Shown one piece after another: positions 1-9,868 of a DNA stretch of 56,422 nt (its first letter is position 1; each line of letters starts with the position of its first letter). Both the position numbers and the translations under genes were made by a program. The stretch is from an uncultured Oscillospiraceae bacterium (GTDB lineage: Bacteria > Bacillota > Clostridia > Oscillospirales > Acutalibacteraceae): assembly GCA_900548305.1 (NCBI GenBank), contig URJZ01000008.1:1-56422 (forward strand). The letters run 5' to 3'. Under the pieces are notes generated by a model, which saw only the letters and a program-made list of their open reading frames with translations, ran no database searches and was not told where the DNA came from.

Positions 1-16
1 AAATATTAATTGGAAA

Positions 17-47
17 ATGTATATTTTACTATTTGTAAAATATACAT
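17..47. repeat. Perfect 13-bp inverted repeat
   Basis: Two perfectly complementary 13-base arms (17-29 and 35-47) flank a 5-base loop. It lies about 90 bases upstream of the -35 box of the giant gene. An AT-rich stem with a T run about ten bases downstream could be a weak terminator of an upstream gene, or an operator. The sequence does not decide between these. Confidence 0.5.
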
Positions 48-135
48 GCTTGTACTTTTTTGTAGCAAAAATGTATGTATTTGCGAGGTTTATCATATAA
101 TGAAGTAAATTTAATAAAAAATTTTTAAAGTATAT

Positions 136-164
136 TTGACAACGTTTTATCCAAATAGTATAAT
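136..164 (+). promoter_or_regulatory. Sigma-A promoter of the giant repeat-protein gene
   Basis: TTGACA (136-141), a 17-base spacer and TATAAT (159-164): an exact match to the vegetative consensus. Transcription should start near 171, giving a leader of about 60 bases before the ATG at 230. This predicts strong vegetative expression of a very large protein. Confidence 0.85.
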
Positions 165-229
165 AATAGCTAATTTATGAAGAAATTGTGTACAACTGTT
201 TTTGAAATTGAGTGAGAGGAAAAGAGAAT

Positions 230-3200
230 ATGAAAGTAAAGAAAAAACACGTGTTGATAGCATCTCCGATTATAGCGGTGCTATTATTGGTGTCTTTTGT
301 GTTTTTCTACGGCATGAGTCGAAACTATGAAGAACCGGAAGACAATGTCGCAGGTGTAGGTTTGTCTGATATTATGGCAAAGCCAGATTCGGGAACACCT
401 GCAGATTACACCCCGCAAGAAAATGCGGCCATTGCACTTGGAGTAATAAGAGATATTGGTAAATATAACACAGAGATGACCGGTGATATTAATGCCAATA
501 TTGGATTTATGACATATGTGCAAAATATGAAAGACATTAAAATTGTCAATGGAAATGAGATGTACCAAGAATCGGTCAGCTTAAGTTCCATGGCAAATGT
601 CGCACAGCAAAAATACATTCAAGATGATAACAAAATTTTCTTGGTACGTACTGCGGACAATATTTCAGGTCAAAACGTAACTTGGTCTGATAATATTACA
701 CCGATTTCAGAGGAAACGTATACCGATACTTACGGATTACTGCCAAACGGTATTTCTCCTTATGTTGTATCAAAAAACACAATTATATCTGCTAAAGCAG
801 TGGAAGAAAGCGGGGATAAATATGTTTATACATATGAGTTGGATCCCGAAACAGCTCCTGCTTATTACCGCAGACAAGTAAAAACACTTTCAGGTTCCCA
901 GAAAAATCCGTTATTCCATTCTGTTCAACTAACGATTGAAATGGATAAGGATTGGAAACCGATTAAAATTACCATGAATGAAAATTATGACATTTCCATT
1001 CCTGTTTTAGGTAGTGCTAACTGTACTACAGAGTATACCGAAGTATTTAAAGATTATGGGGAAGAACAGGAAATTCCGGATAAGGATTTATACACTACAT
1101 TCATTCGTGATAAGTATGACCCGAATCACTTAGGTTCTTTAGACGGTTCCGGCGAGACTGACATGAAGTCTTACTTAGGAAAAGTGTTTGGCGCCGATGA
1201 AAATGGTTTATTTGGTTTAGAGGCTGATGTAACCATAAACGGTGTATCTGAAAAAGCTTATATTGAAGGTAATTTGCAAACAAATACTTATCAGATTCAA
1301 CTTGGCGATGTATTTGCATGCTTAAAAGGTGACCGTTTGTATTTGAACTATGGAAATTTAAAATATTATATTACTGTAGACGGCTTAATGGAGGCCATGG
1401 AAAATGTTGCAGAAGTAATCGGCTTCCAAATTCCGGAGATGGATTCCGACTTCATGAGCCAATTCATGGAAAATATGACTACCACGCAAAAAGATGGTAT
1501 GCAGGAAATGACCATGAGTGCAGATGGTATGAATTTGGTGGTTCATTTAGAAGACGGTACCATGAAACTGTTAGATACCAATTTACAGTTAAATATGGGC
1601 GGCTTGCAATTAAGTGCGTTTGTAACGCCAAGTGCCACCAGACATGCTTTTCCTCAAATAGATGCTACTTATGAAAGTATGCTGCCCTTGATGGAGTACA
1701 TTACTCCGGTAATACATTTAATTACTGCAGATAGTTGGGAATTTGATACCAACTTTACATTGGTAGGAGAACCTAATGTAACACAAAATGCATACGTAAA
1801 ACTAATGCGTACCAATAACGGTGTTAATGCGCAAGTGGATACTGATATTTTGGGACAGCATTTAACTATTCGTTTGGTAAACGGTATGGCATATGTTGAT
1901 TACGGAAATTTGAAGATTTCATTGAACACAACAGATATGGATGAAATCTCAAAAGAACTGCAATCTATTTTACCGGCAGCAGCAAGTGGTTTTGCACTAA
2001 CAGACATATTGCCTCAATCTTATTTAGATTTATTTGCAAATCCTGATGTTGAGAGCCTTGTCAGAAACATGACGCCAATTAAGGTGCAAGGCAATACCGT
2101 TTCGCTTGGATTTAGAATCGGCAATGACACAGTTCGATTCTCAGCAACGAAAAAAGGAAATATCTTAACTGACTTTGTTTTGGACGGTATCTCTATTAGC
2201 AATGCTAAGCTGACTGCAAGTGTAAAATTAACTGCGATGAACGCTTCCAGAACCACAATTGATACCAATAGTTCCGGTTATGTTAAATTAGAAGATATTC
2301 TTTCTTATGTAGAACCTCTTATGAATTTAGCAAACGGAAAAACAATCGATTTAACAGCAACCTTTATGTTGAGAGGTGATCTCAATTACAATCAAGACGT
2401 TCACGTACTTTTAACGAAAAACGGAAACAGCTTTGATGCAGCTTTATCTGCAAATGTATTGGGAACACAAGTTGATTTGAAATTTATCAATCAAGTAGCA
2501 TACGTTGATGTTGGAAATCTTAAATTAAAATTACATACTACCGATATCAACGAAATTATGTCTGAGCTTCAGCAAATTGCTCCAATCGGAGGGGATTTAC
2601 CTGATCTTAGCGAACTATTCCCGCAAGAATACATTGATTTAATTACAAACTTTAATGTTGCAGATATGCTTCAAAGCATCCAAAGTCTTCAAGTAGCACA
2701 TAATAAATTAACCCTTGTTGTTGGAAGCGGCGGTTTGCGTTTAGAAGCGGTACGCAGAGGCAATGACCTTGTTGCCTTTGGATTGTATAATTTATCCATG
2801 CAAAATAATAAAGTGGATTTATATGCAAAAGTCAACTCTTTCAGTACACAGCAAAGTACTCTATCTGTTGATGAAGCTGCATATACAGATTTGGCAGATT
2901 TAGCTAAATTTGCATTACCAATTAAAAATACGATGAATTCCACCAGTTTTGTATTTGATGTGGATTTAAATGTACAAGGTGAAACACCTTTGGCACAAAA
3001 TGCCCGATTAACCGTTGTGCGTAAAGGAAGTACAACTGACCTTGAATTAACCGCAGATGTATACGGTAATCCGTTAAGCATAAAATGGATTGATAATACT
3101 GCATATATCCAATACGGTGCAATTAAAATCAGCGCAGATCAATATACTTTGAGCGATACTTTGGAAAAACTGCTTCCAGGTGCAATTCCTTCTGAATTTA

Positions 3201-6200
3201 CAGACTTTATGACCAATATGAGTATTGACTCTATCTTAAATTCTATTCAGTACCTGAATGTAAACGGTACAACCGTTTCTATGGGAGTTGCATTAGGCGA
3301 ACAAACACTGTCACTGGAAGTCAACCGTAATGATGAATTTATTACTTCCGGCCGTTTAACAGGACTCAATGTAGGTGGCAGCCAATTGGATATTTCCATG
3401 CGTGCTTTGCATATGACACCGGAACAATTGCCGATTACTGTAAATGCAAGTGAGTATACCACAATAGATGAAGCGGTTCCTACCATTCGCGCTATTATGA
3501 ATACAGTGGGCGCTTCCAGTTACCAATTTGATGCACAAATTGCGTTAAGCGGTGAACAGAATCTGACCCAAACTGCAAAAGTAAAATTAAGCCGTTCTGA
3601 CAATGGTATGAATGGTGAAGTGGAGACTATGATTGCCGGTCAGTTGTTAGATGTAATACTCATTGATGGAATTACCTATGTGGAATACGGCAATATCAAA
3701 ATCAAATTCAATCTTGCCGATTTGGAAACCATTATTAGTGGTATCAAGGAAATATTGCCGCAGGATGCCCAGAACTTTGATATTTCTGCATTGATTCCAC
3801 AATCTTACATTGATGCCTATGAGCAAATGGGTTTCAATGATATGGTAAATGCGTTCCAGTCTAATAACATTACATTAGAGAATTTACAGCCAATATTTAC
3901 TTTGGTGGGTCAAATTGAAACATTTGACTTAGATGCAAACGGTGTTGCTGTGGCATTAAATTTTGGCGGGGATACTATTTCCATGGTGGCAAACCGCTCT
4001 TACGATTATATTTCAGAAATTCATGTAGACGGTGTCACCGTACAGAACAGTAAGTTGACCTTAGATTGCACCAATGGTGTAGGCGGAAAACGTTCTTTGC
4101 CAATCCGCTTAAGCAATGGTGATTACGCAGATGCTTCTGATTTGATTGGATTTATTAAACCAATTCAGAATCTATTGCAGGCAAATAGTTTTGACTTTGA
4201 TATAAATATTGATTTGAAAGGTGATATTACCCTGAATCAAACTGCCAATGTAAAACTGGTACGTGACGGTTCAAATATCAAGGTTGAGGTTTCTACTGAC
4301 CTTTATGGCGATACATTGAAGGTTACCTATATTGACGGTGTTACTTATATTGCATATGGCAATTTAAAAATAAAAGTGGCTTCTAATGATTTTGAGGAAA
4401 TTCAGCAAGCAATCAAAGAATTGCTTCCGGAAGAAACAGAGAATATTGATATTAGCAAACTGATTCCACAGGCTTATTTAGATTATTTCCAAAGCGAATT
4501 GACATTCAATAAAATTATGGATTCTATCGAAAGTATCCATGTCGATGGTAATACGATTTCGGTTGATATGAAAATTGGAGAAGATGTGATTACGGTATCT
4601 GCAATCAGAGACGGAGATCATCTGACCAACGCAACTGTAAACGGGTTAACAGTAATGAATGGTTCGTTAACACTAAAGGCAACCCTCAATCAAACAAGTA
4701 CAGATATTTGGAATATTTCTGTAAATCCGGACGAATATTTTGACATTAAGCAATTGCTGTCTTTATCGAATGCAGTGAAACACGCAGTGGCTGCTACCAG
4801 CTACGAATTTGATGTGAATGTGGCTCTTTCCGGAGAGCAAATATTCAATGAAACAGCGCATGTTCGTTTGGTACGTACCGAACAAGGTGTTCAGGCGGAA
4901 ATTTCTGCTGAACTGGAAGGCGCAACTTTGTTGGTACAGCAAAAAGACAGTACCACCTATATACAATACGGTGATCTGAAAGTAAAGCTAAATAATGCAG
5001 ATGCGCAAAGCGTAATAGAAACATTGAAAAAGATTTTGCCTGAAGGTTCTTTGAACGTTGATTTATCTAAGTTTGTACCGCAATCTTATATTGATTGGTA
5101 TAACGGATTACAGATTGATCAGTTTATTCAAAATGTACAGTCAGGAAATATCAATCAAACAACCATTGAACCTGTATTTAAAATGTTGCAATCTATTGCA
5201 TCTATGACAGCAGACGAAACTTCTGCTACTGTTACGGTACAGGTAGGCGAAGATTTGATTCCTATTCATGTTGTTCATGACGGAACAAACTTTACCAATG
5301 TTTCTTTACAAAATCTGTCTGTTCTGAGCAGTAAGCTAAATATAGAAGCTGCTATAACAAATATCACAACAGAAACATTGCCTCTCACACAACTGAATGA
5401 TGCAGAATTTGCAGATGTAAAACAAATTGTAGACTTTATGCCTGCGGTTATGAATACCATTGAAGCAAATCGTTACGCATTTACAGGTAAAGTACAAATT
5501 GGTGACCAGACTGTAGAGGCCAATGTTACTGTAGTTAAGAATGATACTTCTGCAGATGCACAAGTTACTACCATGATTGGCGGTGCTGAGTTAACCGTAC
5601 AATATATTGGTAATACAACTTATGTACAATACGGAAATATCAAATTTATGCTGCATGATGCAGATTTACAAACCATCATAGATGAAGTAAAAGCTGTACT
5701 CCCTGCGGATACTCCTGCATTTGATTTATCTGCAATCTTGCCTCAGGCTTATTTGGATGAAATCAATGCATTAGGCTTGGAACAATTTATTTCTGATATG
5801 CAGGCAGGCAATATCAGCAGAGAATCCATTGCTCCGATTTTGAAGATTGCGCAAAAAGTGCAACTTCAGGCACAGGAAAATCAATTAACTGTTTCTACCG
5901 GATTAGGTGAAGATAGAATTCAGTTAAGAGTAACAAGTCAAAACGGCTTGCTGCATACAGCAGAGCTAAGCGGATTGACAATGATGGGGCAGCCATCAGT
6001 CATTTTTGCTCAGATGAATCATGTAGATAATGGAGTTCCTGATATTACGAATGATGGAACCGGTTATGTGAATATTGCAGATGGTATTGGCTTTGTAAAA
6101 CCGATTGCACAGTTGGCAAGTGCCAATACTATGGAATTTACCGTAAATGGTACTGCAAGTGGAAAACTAAATGGAACTATTTCCTCTCAAGTTCGTATAC

Positions 6201-8728
6201 AACGTACTGAAAATGGTGCGAATGCGCAGGTAACTACTAACCTTTACGGCCATGATTTATCCGTCAAATTGATTGATAATATTACGTACATTGATTATGC
6301 AAATATAAAACTGCAGTTGAATACAGCAGATATCAATGAAATTGTAGAAGAAATTCGTAAAGTGCTTCCGCAAGACAGTAATTTAGACTTAACTCAATTC
6401 TTACCACAGTCCTATATTGACTTGTTTGAAAACTTTGATGTATTTACATTCGTTCAAAAACTTGACAATATTACATTGTCTGAGAGCCAAATTGGATTGA
6501 ATTTGAGATTGAATGATAATGATGTGATTTCTCTCACAGTCAATAAAGATGAAAACCAGATGTTGAGTGCCAATATAAGTGGCTTGCGAATTTATGATAG
6601 CGATGTCGCTGCAAATATTGAAGTTATCAATATTAATGAAGAATTCGTAATAGAAGCACAGGGTGCTTATGCAGATGTAAAACAGCTTACATATTTTGCT
6701 CGACCTGTGATGAATGCAGTCAATGCAAATAGCTTTAGTTTCGATGCTAATATTGTGCTGGATGGTAAGATGAATATTAACCAAACTGCACATGTAAAGC
6801 TTGTTTTGAATAAAGATGCAAACGGTGCAATACAAGGTGCAGATGTTCATGCAACCGCTGAAATAGAAGGCAGTACTTTAAGTATCAAAGTATTGGGTAA
6901 TATGACTTATATTCAGTACGGAGATATGAAGCTAAAACTAAACTCCAATGATATTGATACTATCATGACAAGACTGCGCGAAATTCTGCCTGAAGGCACT
7001 TTGGGCGAAGGCGCCGATTTATCAGCAATGCTTCCGGCGGCTTATTTGGAATGGATTGATAGCTTTAAAAACGGAACTGTAAATATAGAACAACTTATTG
7101 GAAGTATTTCCAATGTTTCCGCAACAGATACAACAGCAGGTGCTGATATACAAATTGGCGATGATGTTGTTTCAATCCAACTCACCAGAAATGGAGAACA
7201 ATTGACAGGTGGCAGCGTACAGGGGGTTACGGTTTCTGACAATAAATTAAGTGCAACTATCAGTAACTTGTCAATAGAACCTGTTGTAATTGACCCTGTA
7301 ACAGATGCGGAAAGTTATCTGGATGTTGCAGAATTGGTAGACTATGTAGAAGCCGGTATGAATTCTTACCAGCAGCTGAATAACCAAATATTCAATGTGA
7401 AAGCAGATTTGAAAATTAATGGTCATGAAGTAAAAGCAACCATTGTAAACAATCAGATATACTTGTATTATCACGACACCACCCAATATAAAGTGGGCGG
7501 AGCTCCATATACAGGTATTAAGATGCAAATGGATTACAATGCGCTGTTAGACCTTGCGGTTACAGGTGTAGATTTACTAGAAATAAATTTACCGGAAGAT
7601 GTAAGACAGCATATTTTAGGCAACCGCGTACCGTTGGATACCAGTGTATTAGACGCTTTACCAATTCCAACTTTGGATGAAATATTGGCTTCAAGTAATG
7701 TGAATGTAAATGTGAATGTGCTTGCTTTGATTAAAAACATTCAAAAACAAGGGGACACATTGATTGTAACATTAAGCAGCAAAGAATTATTTGGCGATGC
7801 TTCTATGCCTGACACAGTTATTACAGTAACAAAGGCAAATGATGGCAGCAAAAATGTGATTTCTGCTGTTACAGTAGAAAATACAGGTAACCAAGATACT
7901 TCTATTACAGTACCTTCTGATGCTGCAAACTATATGGATATCTCTTCTTTGAATACCTTTGCAGATAGTTTGCTGAAAACAGCAGATTTAAAACAATATC
8001 AGATTAAAGGTACTATTAATGCGAACATGAGCATTATTGGCATTCCGATTAATGCGAATATTCCAATGGACTTCCGCTTGAAATTAAATGCGGATAATAC
8101 CGTACAGTCTGCATACATTAATTTAGACGTACCTTACTTTATCGGTGTTCTACAGCAGGATATGACTGCGAAAGTATATTATGAAGATGGTATTTTATAC
8201 TTCGATAGAAATTGGGAAACCAGTAAAGGTGCCTTGTGGTGGAAAGAATATTATGACCATCATGAATATACGAAGTGTACGATAGATGAATTTATGGCGA
8301 ATCCAATGAAATACGTATACTTCTGCACCAACTTTACCAGTATGGTAGAAAATGCAATTAATGATGCCATTGCCAAGAGTGATCAAAAAGCTGTGCGTAC
8401 AGGCAATATTATGTTTGAAGAAGCTTTGACAGGATTTAACTATAATGGTTCTAACCAATGGACGGTAAATCTTGATGCTGCACATTTGATTAACAACTCT
8501 GACTTCTCAGACCAAATGTCTATTACAGTTGGAAGAGGAAGTAACGGTATCTTAAATAGCATTAGTTTATCCACACGCGTACTTGATTTTATTAATTTAC
8601 AGCTAAACAACGGACAGTTGTTAAATGCCGATAAATCCAATGTGGATATGAGTGTTATTCCTACAGGTTTACGCAGCAATCCAAACTATGTATTTGGTGA
8701 AGTAAAAGTAGTAGAAATAAAAAAATAA
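230..8728 (+). CDS. Giant membrane-anchored tandem-repeat protein (2832 aa), function unknown
   Basis: I do not recognise a named family. The ATG at 230 is preferred over an in-frame GTG at 212 because GAGAGGA lies just upstream of it. A basic start (MKVKKK) and one hydrophobic segment at about residues 7-28 form an uncleaved anchor or signal; there is no lipobox. The rest appears extracellular and beta-rich. About ten modules of 184-223 residues follow, each with a core such as YGNLKI (cores near residues 374, 558, 761, 962, 1153, 1376, 1580, 1801, 2023, 2230), then an amphipathic helix ending in ILP, then PQSYID. The modules recall LolA/LppX-like lipid-binding folds (inference). The last ~400 residues are divergent. 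No LPXTG, SLH or other wall-sorting signal is visible. The gene is monocistronic between its own promoter and terminator. Confidence 0.9.
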   Translation: MKVKKKHVLIASPIIAVLLLVSFVFFYGMSRNYEEPEDNVAGVGLSDIMAKPDSGTPADYTPQENAAIALGVIRDIGKYNTEMTGDINANIGFMTYVQNMKDIKIVNGNEMYQESVSLSSMANVAQQKYIQDDNKIFLVRTADNISGQNVTWSDNITPISEETYTDTYGLLPNGISPYVVSKNTIISAKAVEESGDKYVYTYELDPETAPAYYRRQVKTLSGSQKNPLFHSVQLTIEMDKDWKPIKITMNENYDISIPVLGSANCTTEYTEVFKDYGEEQEIPDKDLYTTFIRDKYDPNHLGSLDGSGETDMKSYLGKVFGADENGLFGLEADVTINGVSEKAYIEGNLQTNTYQIQLGDVFACLKGDRLYLNYGNLKYYITVDGLMEAMENVAEVIGFQIPEMDSDFMSQFMENMTTTQKDGMQEMTMSADGMNLVVHLEDGTMKLLDTNLQLNMGGLQLSAFVTPSATRHAFPQIDATYESMLPLMEYITPVIHLITADSWEFDTNFTLVGEPNVTQNAYVKLMRTNNGVNAQVDTDILGQHLTIRLVNGMAYVDYGNLKISLNTTDMDEISKELQSILPAAASGFALTDILPQSYLDLFANPDVESLVRNMTPIKVQGNTVSLGFRIGNDTVRFSATKKGNILTDFVLDGISISNAKLTASVKLTAMNASRTTIDTNSSGYVKLEDILSYVEPLMNLANGKTIDLTATFMLRGDLNYNQDVHVLLTKNGNSFDAALSANVLGTQVDLKFINQVAYVDVGNLKLKLHTTDINEIMSELQQIAPIGGDLPDLSELFPQEYIDLITNFNVADMLQSIQSLQVAHNKLTLVVGSGGLRLEAVRRGNDLVAFGLYNLSMQNNKVDLYAKVNSFSTQQSTLSVDEAAYTDLADLAKFALPIKNTMNSTSFVFDVDLNVQGETPLAQNARLTVVRKGSTTDLELTADVYGNPLSIKWIDNTAYIQYGAIKISADQYTLSDTLEKLLPGAIPSEFTDFMTNMSIDSILNSIQYLNVNGTTVSMGVALGEQTLSLEVNRNDEFITSGRLTGLNVGGSQLDISMRALHMTPEQLPITVNASEYTTIDEAVPTIRAIMNTVGASSYQFDAQIALSGEQNLTQTAKVKLSRSDNGMNGEVETMIAGQLLDVILIDGITYVEYGNIKIKFNLADLETIISGIKEILPQDAQNFDISALIPQSYIDAYEQMGFNDMVNAFQSNNITLENLQPIFTLVGQIETFDLDANGVAVALNFGGDTISMVANRSYDYISEIHVDGVTVQNSKLTLDCTNGVGGKRSLPIRLSNGDYADASDLIGFIKPIQNLLQANSFDFDINIDLKGDITLNQTANVKLVRDGSNIKVEVSTDLYGDTLKVTYIDGVTYIAYGNLKIKVASNDFEEIQQAIKELLPEETENIDISKLIPQAYLDYFQSELTFNKIMDSIESIHVDGNTISVDMKIGEDVITVSAIRDGDHLTNATVNGLTVMNGSLTLKATLNQTSTDIWNISVNPDEYFDIKQLLSLSNAVKHAVAATSYEFDVNVALSGEQIFNETAHVRLVRTEQGVQAEISAELEGATLLVQQKDSTTYIQYGDLKVKLNNADAQSVIETLKKILPEGSLNVDLSKFVPQSYIDWYNGLQIDQFIQNVQSGNINQTTIEPVFKMLQSIASMTADETSATVTVQVGEDLIPIHVVHDGTNFTNVSLQNLSVLSSKLNIEAAITNITTETLPLTQLNDAEFADVKQIVDFMPAVMNTIEANRYAFTGKVQIGDQTVEANVTVVKNDTSADAQVTTMIGGAELTVQYIGNTTYVQYGNIKFMLHDADLQTIIDEVKAVLPADTPAFDLSAILPQAYLDEINALGLEQFISDMQAGNISRESIAPILKIAQKVQLQAQENQLTVSTGLGEDRIQLRVTSQNGLLHTAELSGLTMMGQPSVIFAQMNHVDNGVPDITNDGTGYVNIADGIGFVKPIAQLASANTMEFTVNGTASGKLNGTISSQVRIQRTENGANAQVTTNLYGHDLSVKLIDNITYIDYANIKLQLNTADINEIVEEIRKVLPQDSNLDLTQFLPQSYIDLFENFDVFTFVQKLDNITLSESQIGLNLRLNDNDVISLTVNKDENQMLSANISGLRIYDSDVAANIEVININEEFVIEAQGAYADVKQLTYFARPVMNAVNANSFSFDANIVLDGKMNINQTAHVKLVLNKDANGAIQGADVHATAEIEGSTLSIKVLGNMTYIQYGDMKLKLNSNDIDTIMTRLREILPEGTLGEGADLSAMLPAAYLEWIDSFKNGTVNIEQLIGSISNVSATDTTAGADIQIGDDVVSIQLTRNGEQLTGGSVQGVTVSDNKLSATISNLSIEPVVIDPVTDAESYLDVAELVDYVEAGMNSYQQLNNQIFNVKADLKINGHEVKATIVNNQIYLYYHDTTQYKVGGAPYTGIKMQMDYNALLDLAVTGVDLLEINLPEDVRQHILGNRVPLDTSVLDALPIPTLDEILASSNVNVNVNVLALIKNIQKQGDTLIVTLSSKELFGDASMPDTVITVTKANDGSKNVISAVTVENTGNQDTSITVPSDAANYMDISSLNTFADSLLKTADLKQYQIKGTINANMSIIGIPINANIPMDFRLKLNADNTVQSAYINLDVPYFIGVLQQDMTAKVYYEDGILYFDRNWETSKGALWWKEYYDHHEYTKCTIDEFMANPMKYVYFCTNFTSMVENAINDAIAKSDQKAVRTGNIMFEEALTGFNYNGSNQWTVNLDAAHLINNSDFSDQMSITVGRGSNGILNSISLSTRVLDFINLQLNNGQLLNADKSNVDMSVIPTGLRSNPNYVFGEVKVVEIKK
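1150..7440 (+). repeat. Coding tandem repeats (~10 modules of ~550-670 bp)
   Basis: Core codons for the YGN-type motif begin at 1349, 1901, 2510, 3113, 3686, 4355, 4967, 5630, 6296 and 6917, all in frame. Spacing is 552-669 bp. The longer units carry an extra helix with motifs such as SGNINQTTIEP or AGNISRESIAP. Units are similar as proteins but clearly diverged as DNA, so the duplications look old. Outer borders are approximate. Confidence 0.8.
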
Positions 8729-8733
8729 TGAAT

Positions 8734-8770
8734 GAAAAGTGGTGAGTGTTTGCTCATCACTTTTTTATTT
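8734..8770 (+). terminator. Rho-independent terminator after the giant gene
   Basis: A 12-bp stem (AAAAGTGGTGAG with CTCATCACTTTT, one G-T pair) is followed by a T run, starting six bases after the stop codon. Confidence 0.85.
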
Positions 8771-8944
8771 TCCACCATACTTTCTTTTCCACAAAATAGG
8801 ATGTGATTTTTTAATTTATCCCATTTTTCTAATGAGATAAAAAAGGATTCGAGTCAATTTATCAGAAATCAGGCAGAATATTGATGTTTTTCCTGTTCAA
8901 CATTACAGTATCGCAATCATAGAGCATATTTCAGGCTATTTTCC

Positions 8945-8973
8945 TTGATATTTTCAGCATTTTCCATTACAAT
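8945..8973 (+). promoter_or_regulatory. Probable promoter of nfnAB
   Basis: TTGATA (8945-8950), 17 bases, TACAAT (8968-8973), about 40 bases upstream of the nfnA ribosome binding site. The stretch 8771-8944 shows no gene. Confidence 0.55.
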
Positions 8974-9019
8974 AAAAATAATGCCTTTTTCGGCATATGA
9001 GAATGAAGGGGAAATCAAC

Positions 9020-9868
9020 ATGTTTCAAATCGTTGAAAAACGTAGTTTAAATCCTTCAATGACCTTGATGGTTGTTAAGGCTCCGTATATTGCAAAAAAA
9101 GCAAAAGCCGGTCAGTTTATTATTTTACGTGTGAATGAAAAAGGGGAACGTATTCCACTGACCATTGCTGATTATGATCGTGAAGTTGGAACGGTTACCA
9201 TTATTTTTCAAATTGTAGGCAAAACTACTATGATGTTGAATCAACTAAATAAAGGTGACGCTATTTTAGATTTTATCGGTCCACTGGGTAAAGCTTCCGA
9301 ATTGGAAGGATATCAACATGTGGCTGTAATTGGAGGCGGTGCCGGTTGTGCAATTGCATATCCGCAAGCCAAAGCACTGCATGCTATGGGTACTACTGTG
9401 GATATGATTGCCGGTTTCCGCAATACAGATTTAATCATTTTGGAAGATGAAATGAGAGCCGCATCAGAACATTTATATTTAATGACAGATGACGGCTCCA
9501 ATGGACATAAAGGCTTTGTAACAAATGCGCTTCAGGAAAATATTGATAATGGAATTCAATATGATTTGGTAGTTGCAATCGGTCCTTTGCCGATGATGCG
9601 TGCAGTTTGCGATGTCACAAAAAAAGCAGGTATTAAAACAATTATCAGTATGAATTCTATTATGATAGACGGCACAGGTATGTGCGGTTGCTGCCGTTTG
9701 ACTGTTGACGGCAAAACAAAATTTGCTTGTGTTGACGGTCCTGATTTTGACGGTCATTTAGTAGATTTTGATGAAGCAATTAAACGAAGTGCTACTTACA
9801 GAAAACAAGAAAGAGAAGCGGCAGAAGAATATAAATGCCACTTATTTGAGGGTGTTAACAATGCCTAA
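9020..9868 (+). CDS. nfnA: NADH-dependent ferredoxin:NADP+ oxidoreductase, small subunit (NfnA-like)
   Basis: FAD- and [2Fe-2S]-binding subunit (282 aa) of the cytoplasmic NfnAB transhydrogenase, which couples NADPH, NADH and ferredoxin by flavin-based electron bifurcation; the family is also annotated as sulfide dehydrogenase or ferredoxin-NADP reductase alpha. The N-terminal beta-barrel carries RIPLTIADYD (FAD site). A GGGAGCAIAYPQ nucleotide-binding loop sits near residue 105. The C-terminal cluster motif is GTGMCGCCR plus FACVDGP. Start ATG 9020 is set by AAGGGG nine bases upstream; an in-frame ATG-less extension upstream is not family-like. Its end overlaps nfnB by 8 bases, so the two are translationally coupled. 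Confidence 0.88.
   Translation: MFQIVEKRSLNPSMTLMVVKAPYIAKKAKAGQFIILRVNEKGERIPLTIADYDREVGTVTIIFQIVGKTTMMLNQLNKGDAILDFIGPLGKASELEGYQHVAVIGGGAGCAIAYPQAKALHAMGTTVDMIAGFRNTDLIILEDEMRAASEHLYLMTDDGSNGHKGFVTNALQENIDNGIQYDLVVAIGPLPMMRAVCDVTKKAGIKTIISMNSIMIDGTGMCGCCRLTVDGKTKFACVDGPDFDGHLVDFDEAIKRSATYRKQEREAAEEYKCHLFEGVNNA

Noticed and set aside
212..229. GTG at 212 as the start of the giant protein
   Set aside because: It would place the start inside the GAGAGGA ribosome binding site, which is spaced for ATG 230.
284..8679. Open frames antisense to the giant gene
   Set aside because: They lack ribosome binding sites, follow the repeat phase of the sense strand and show no recognisable proteins.
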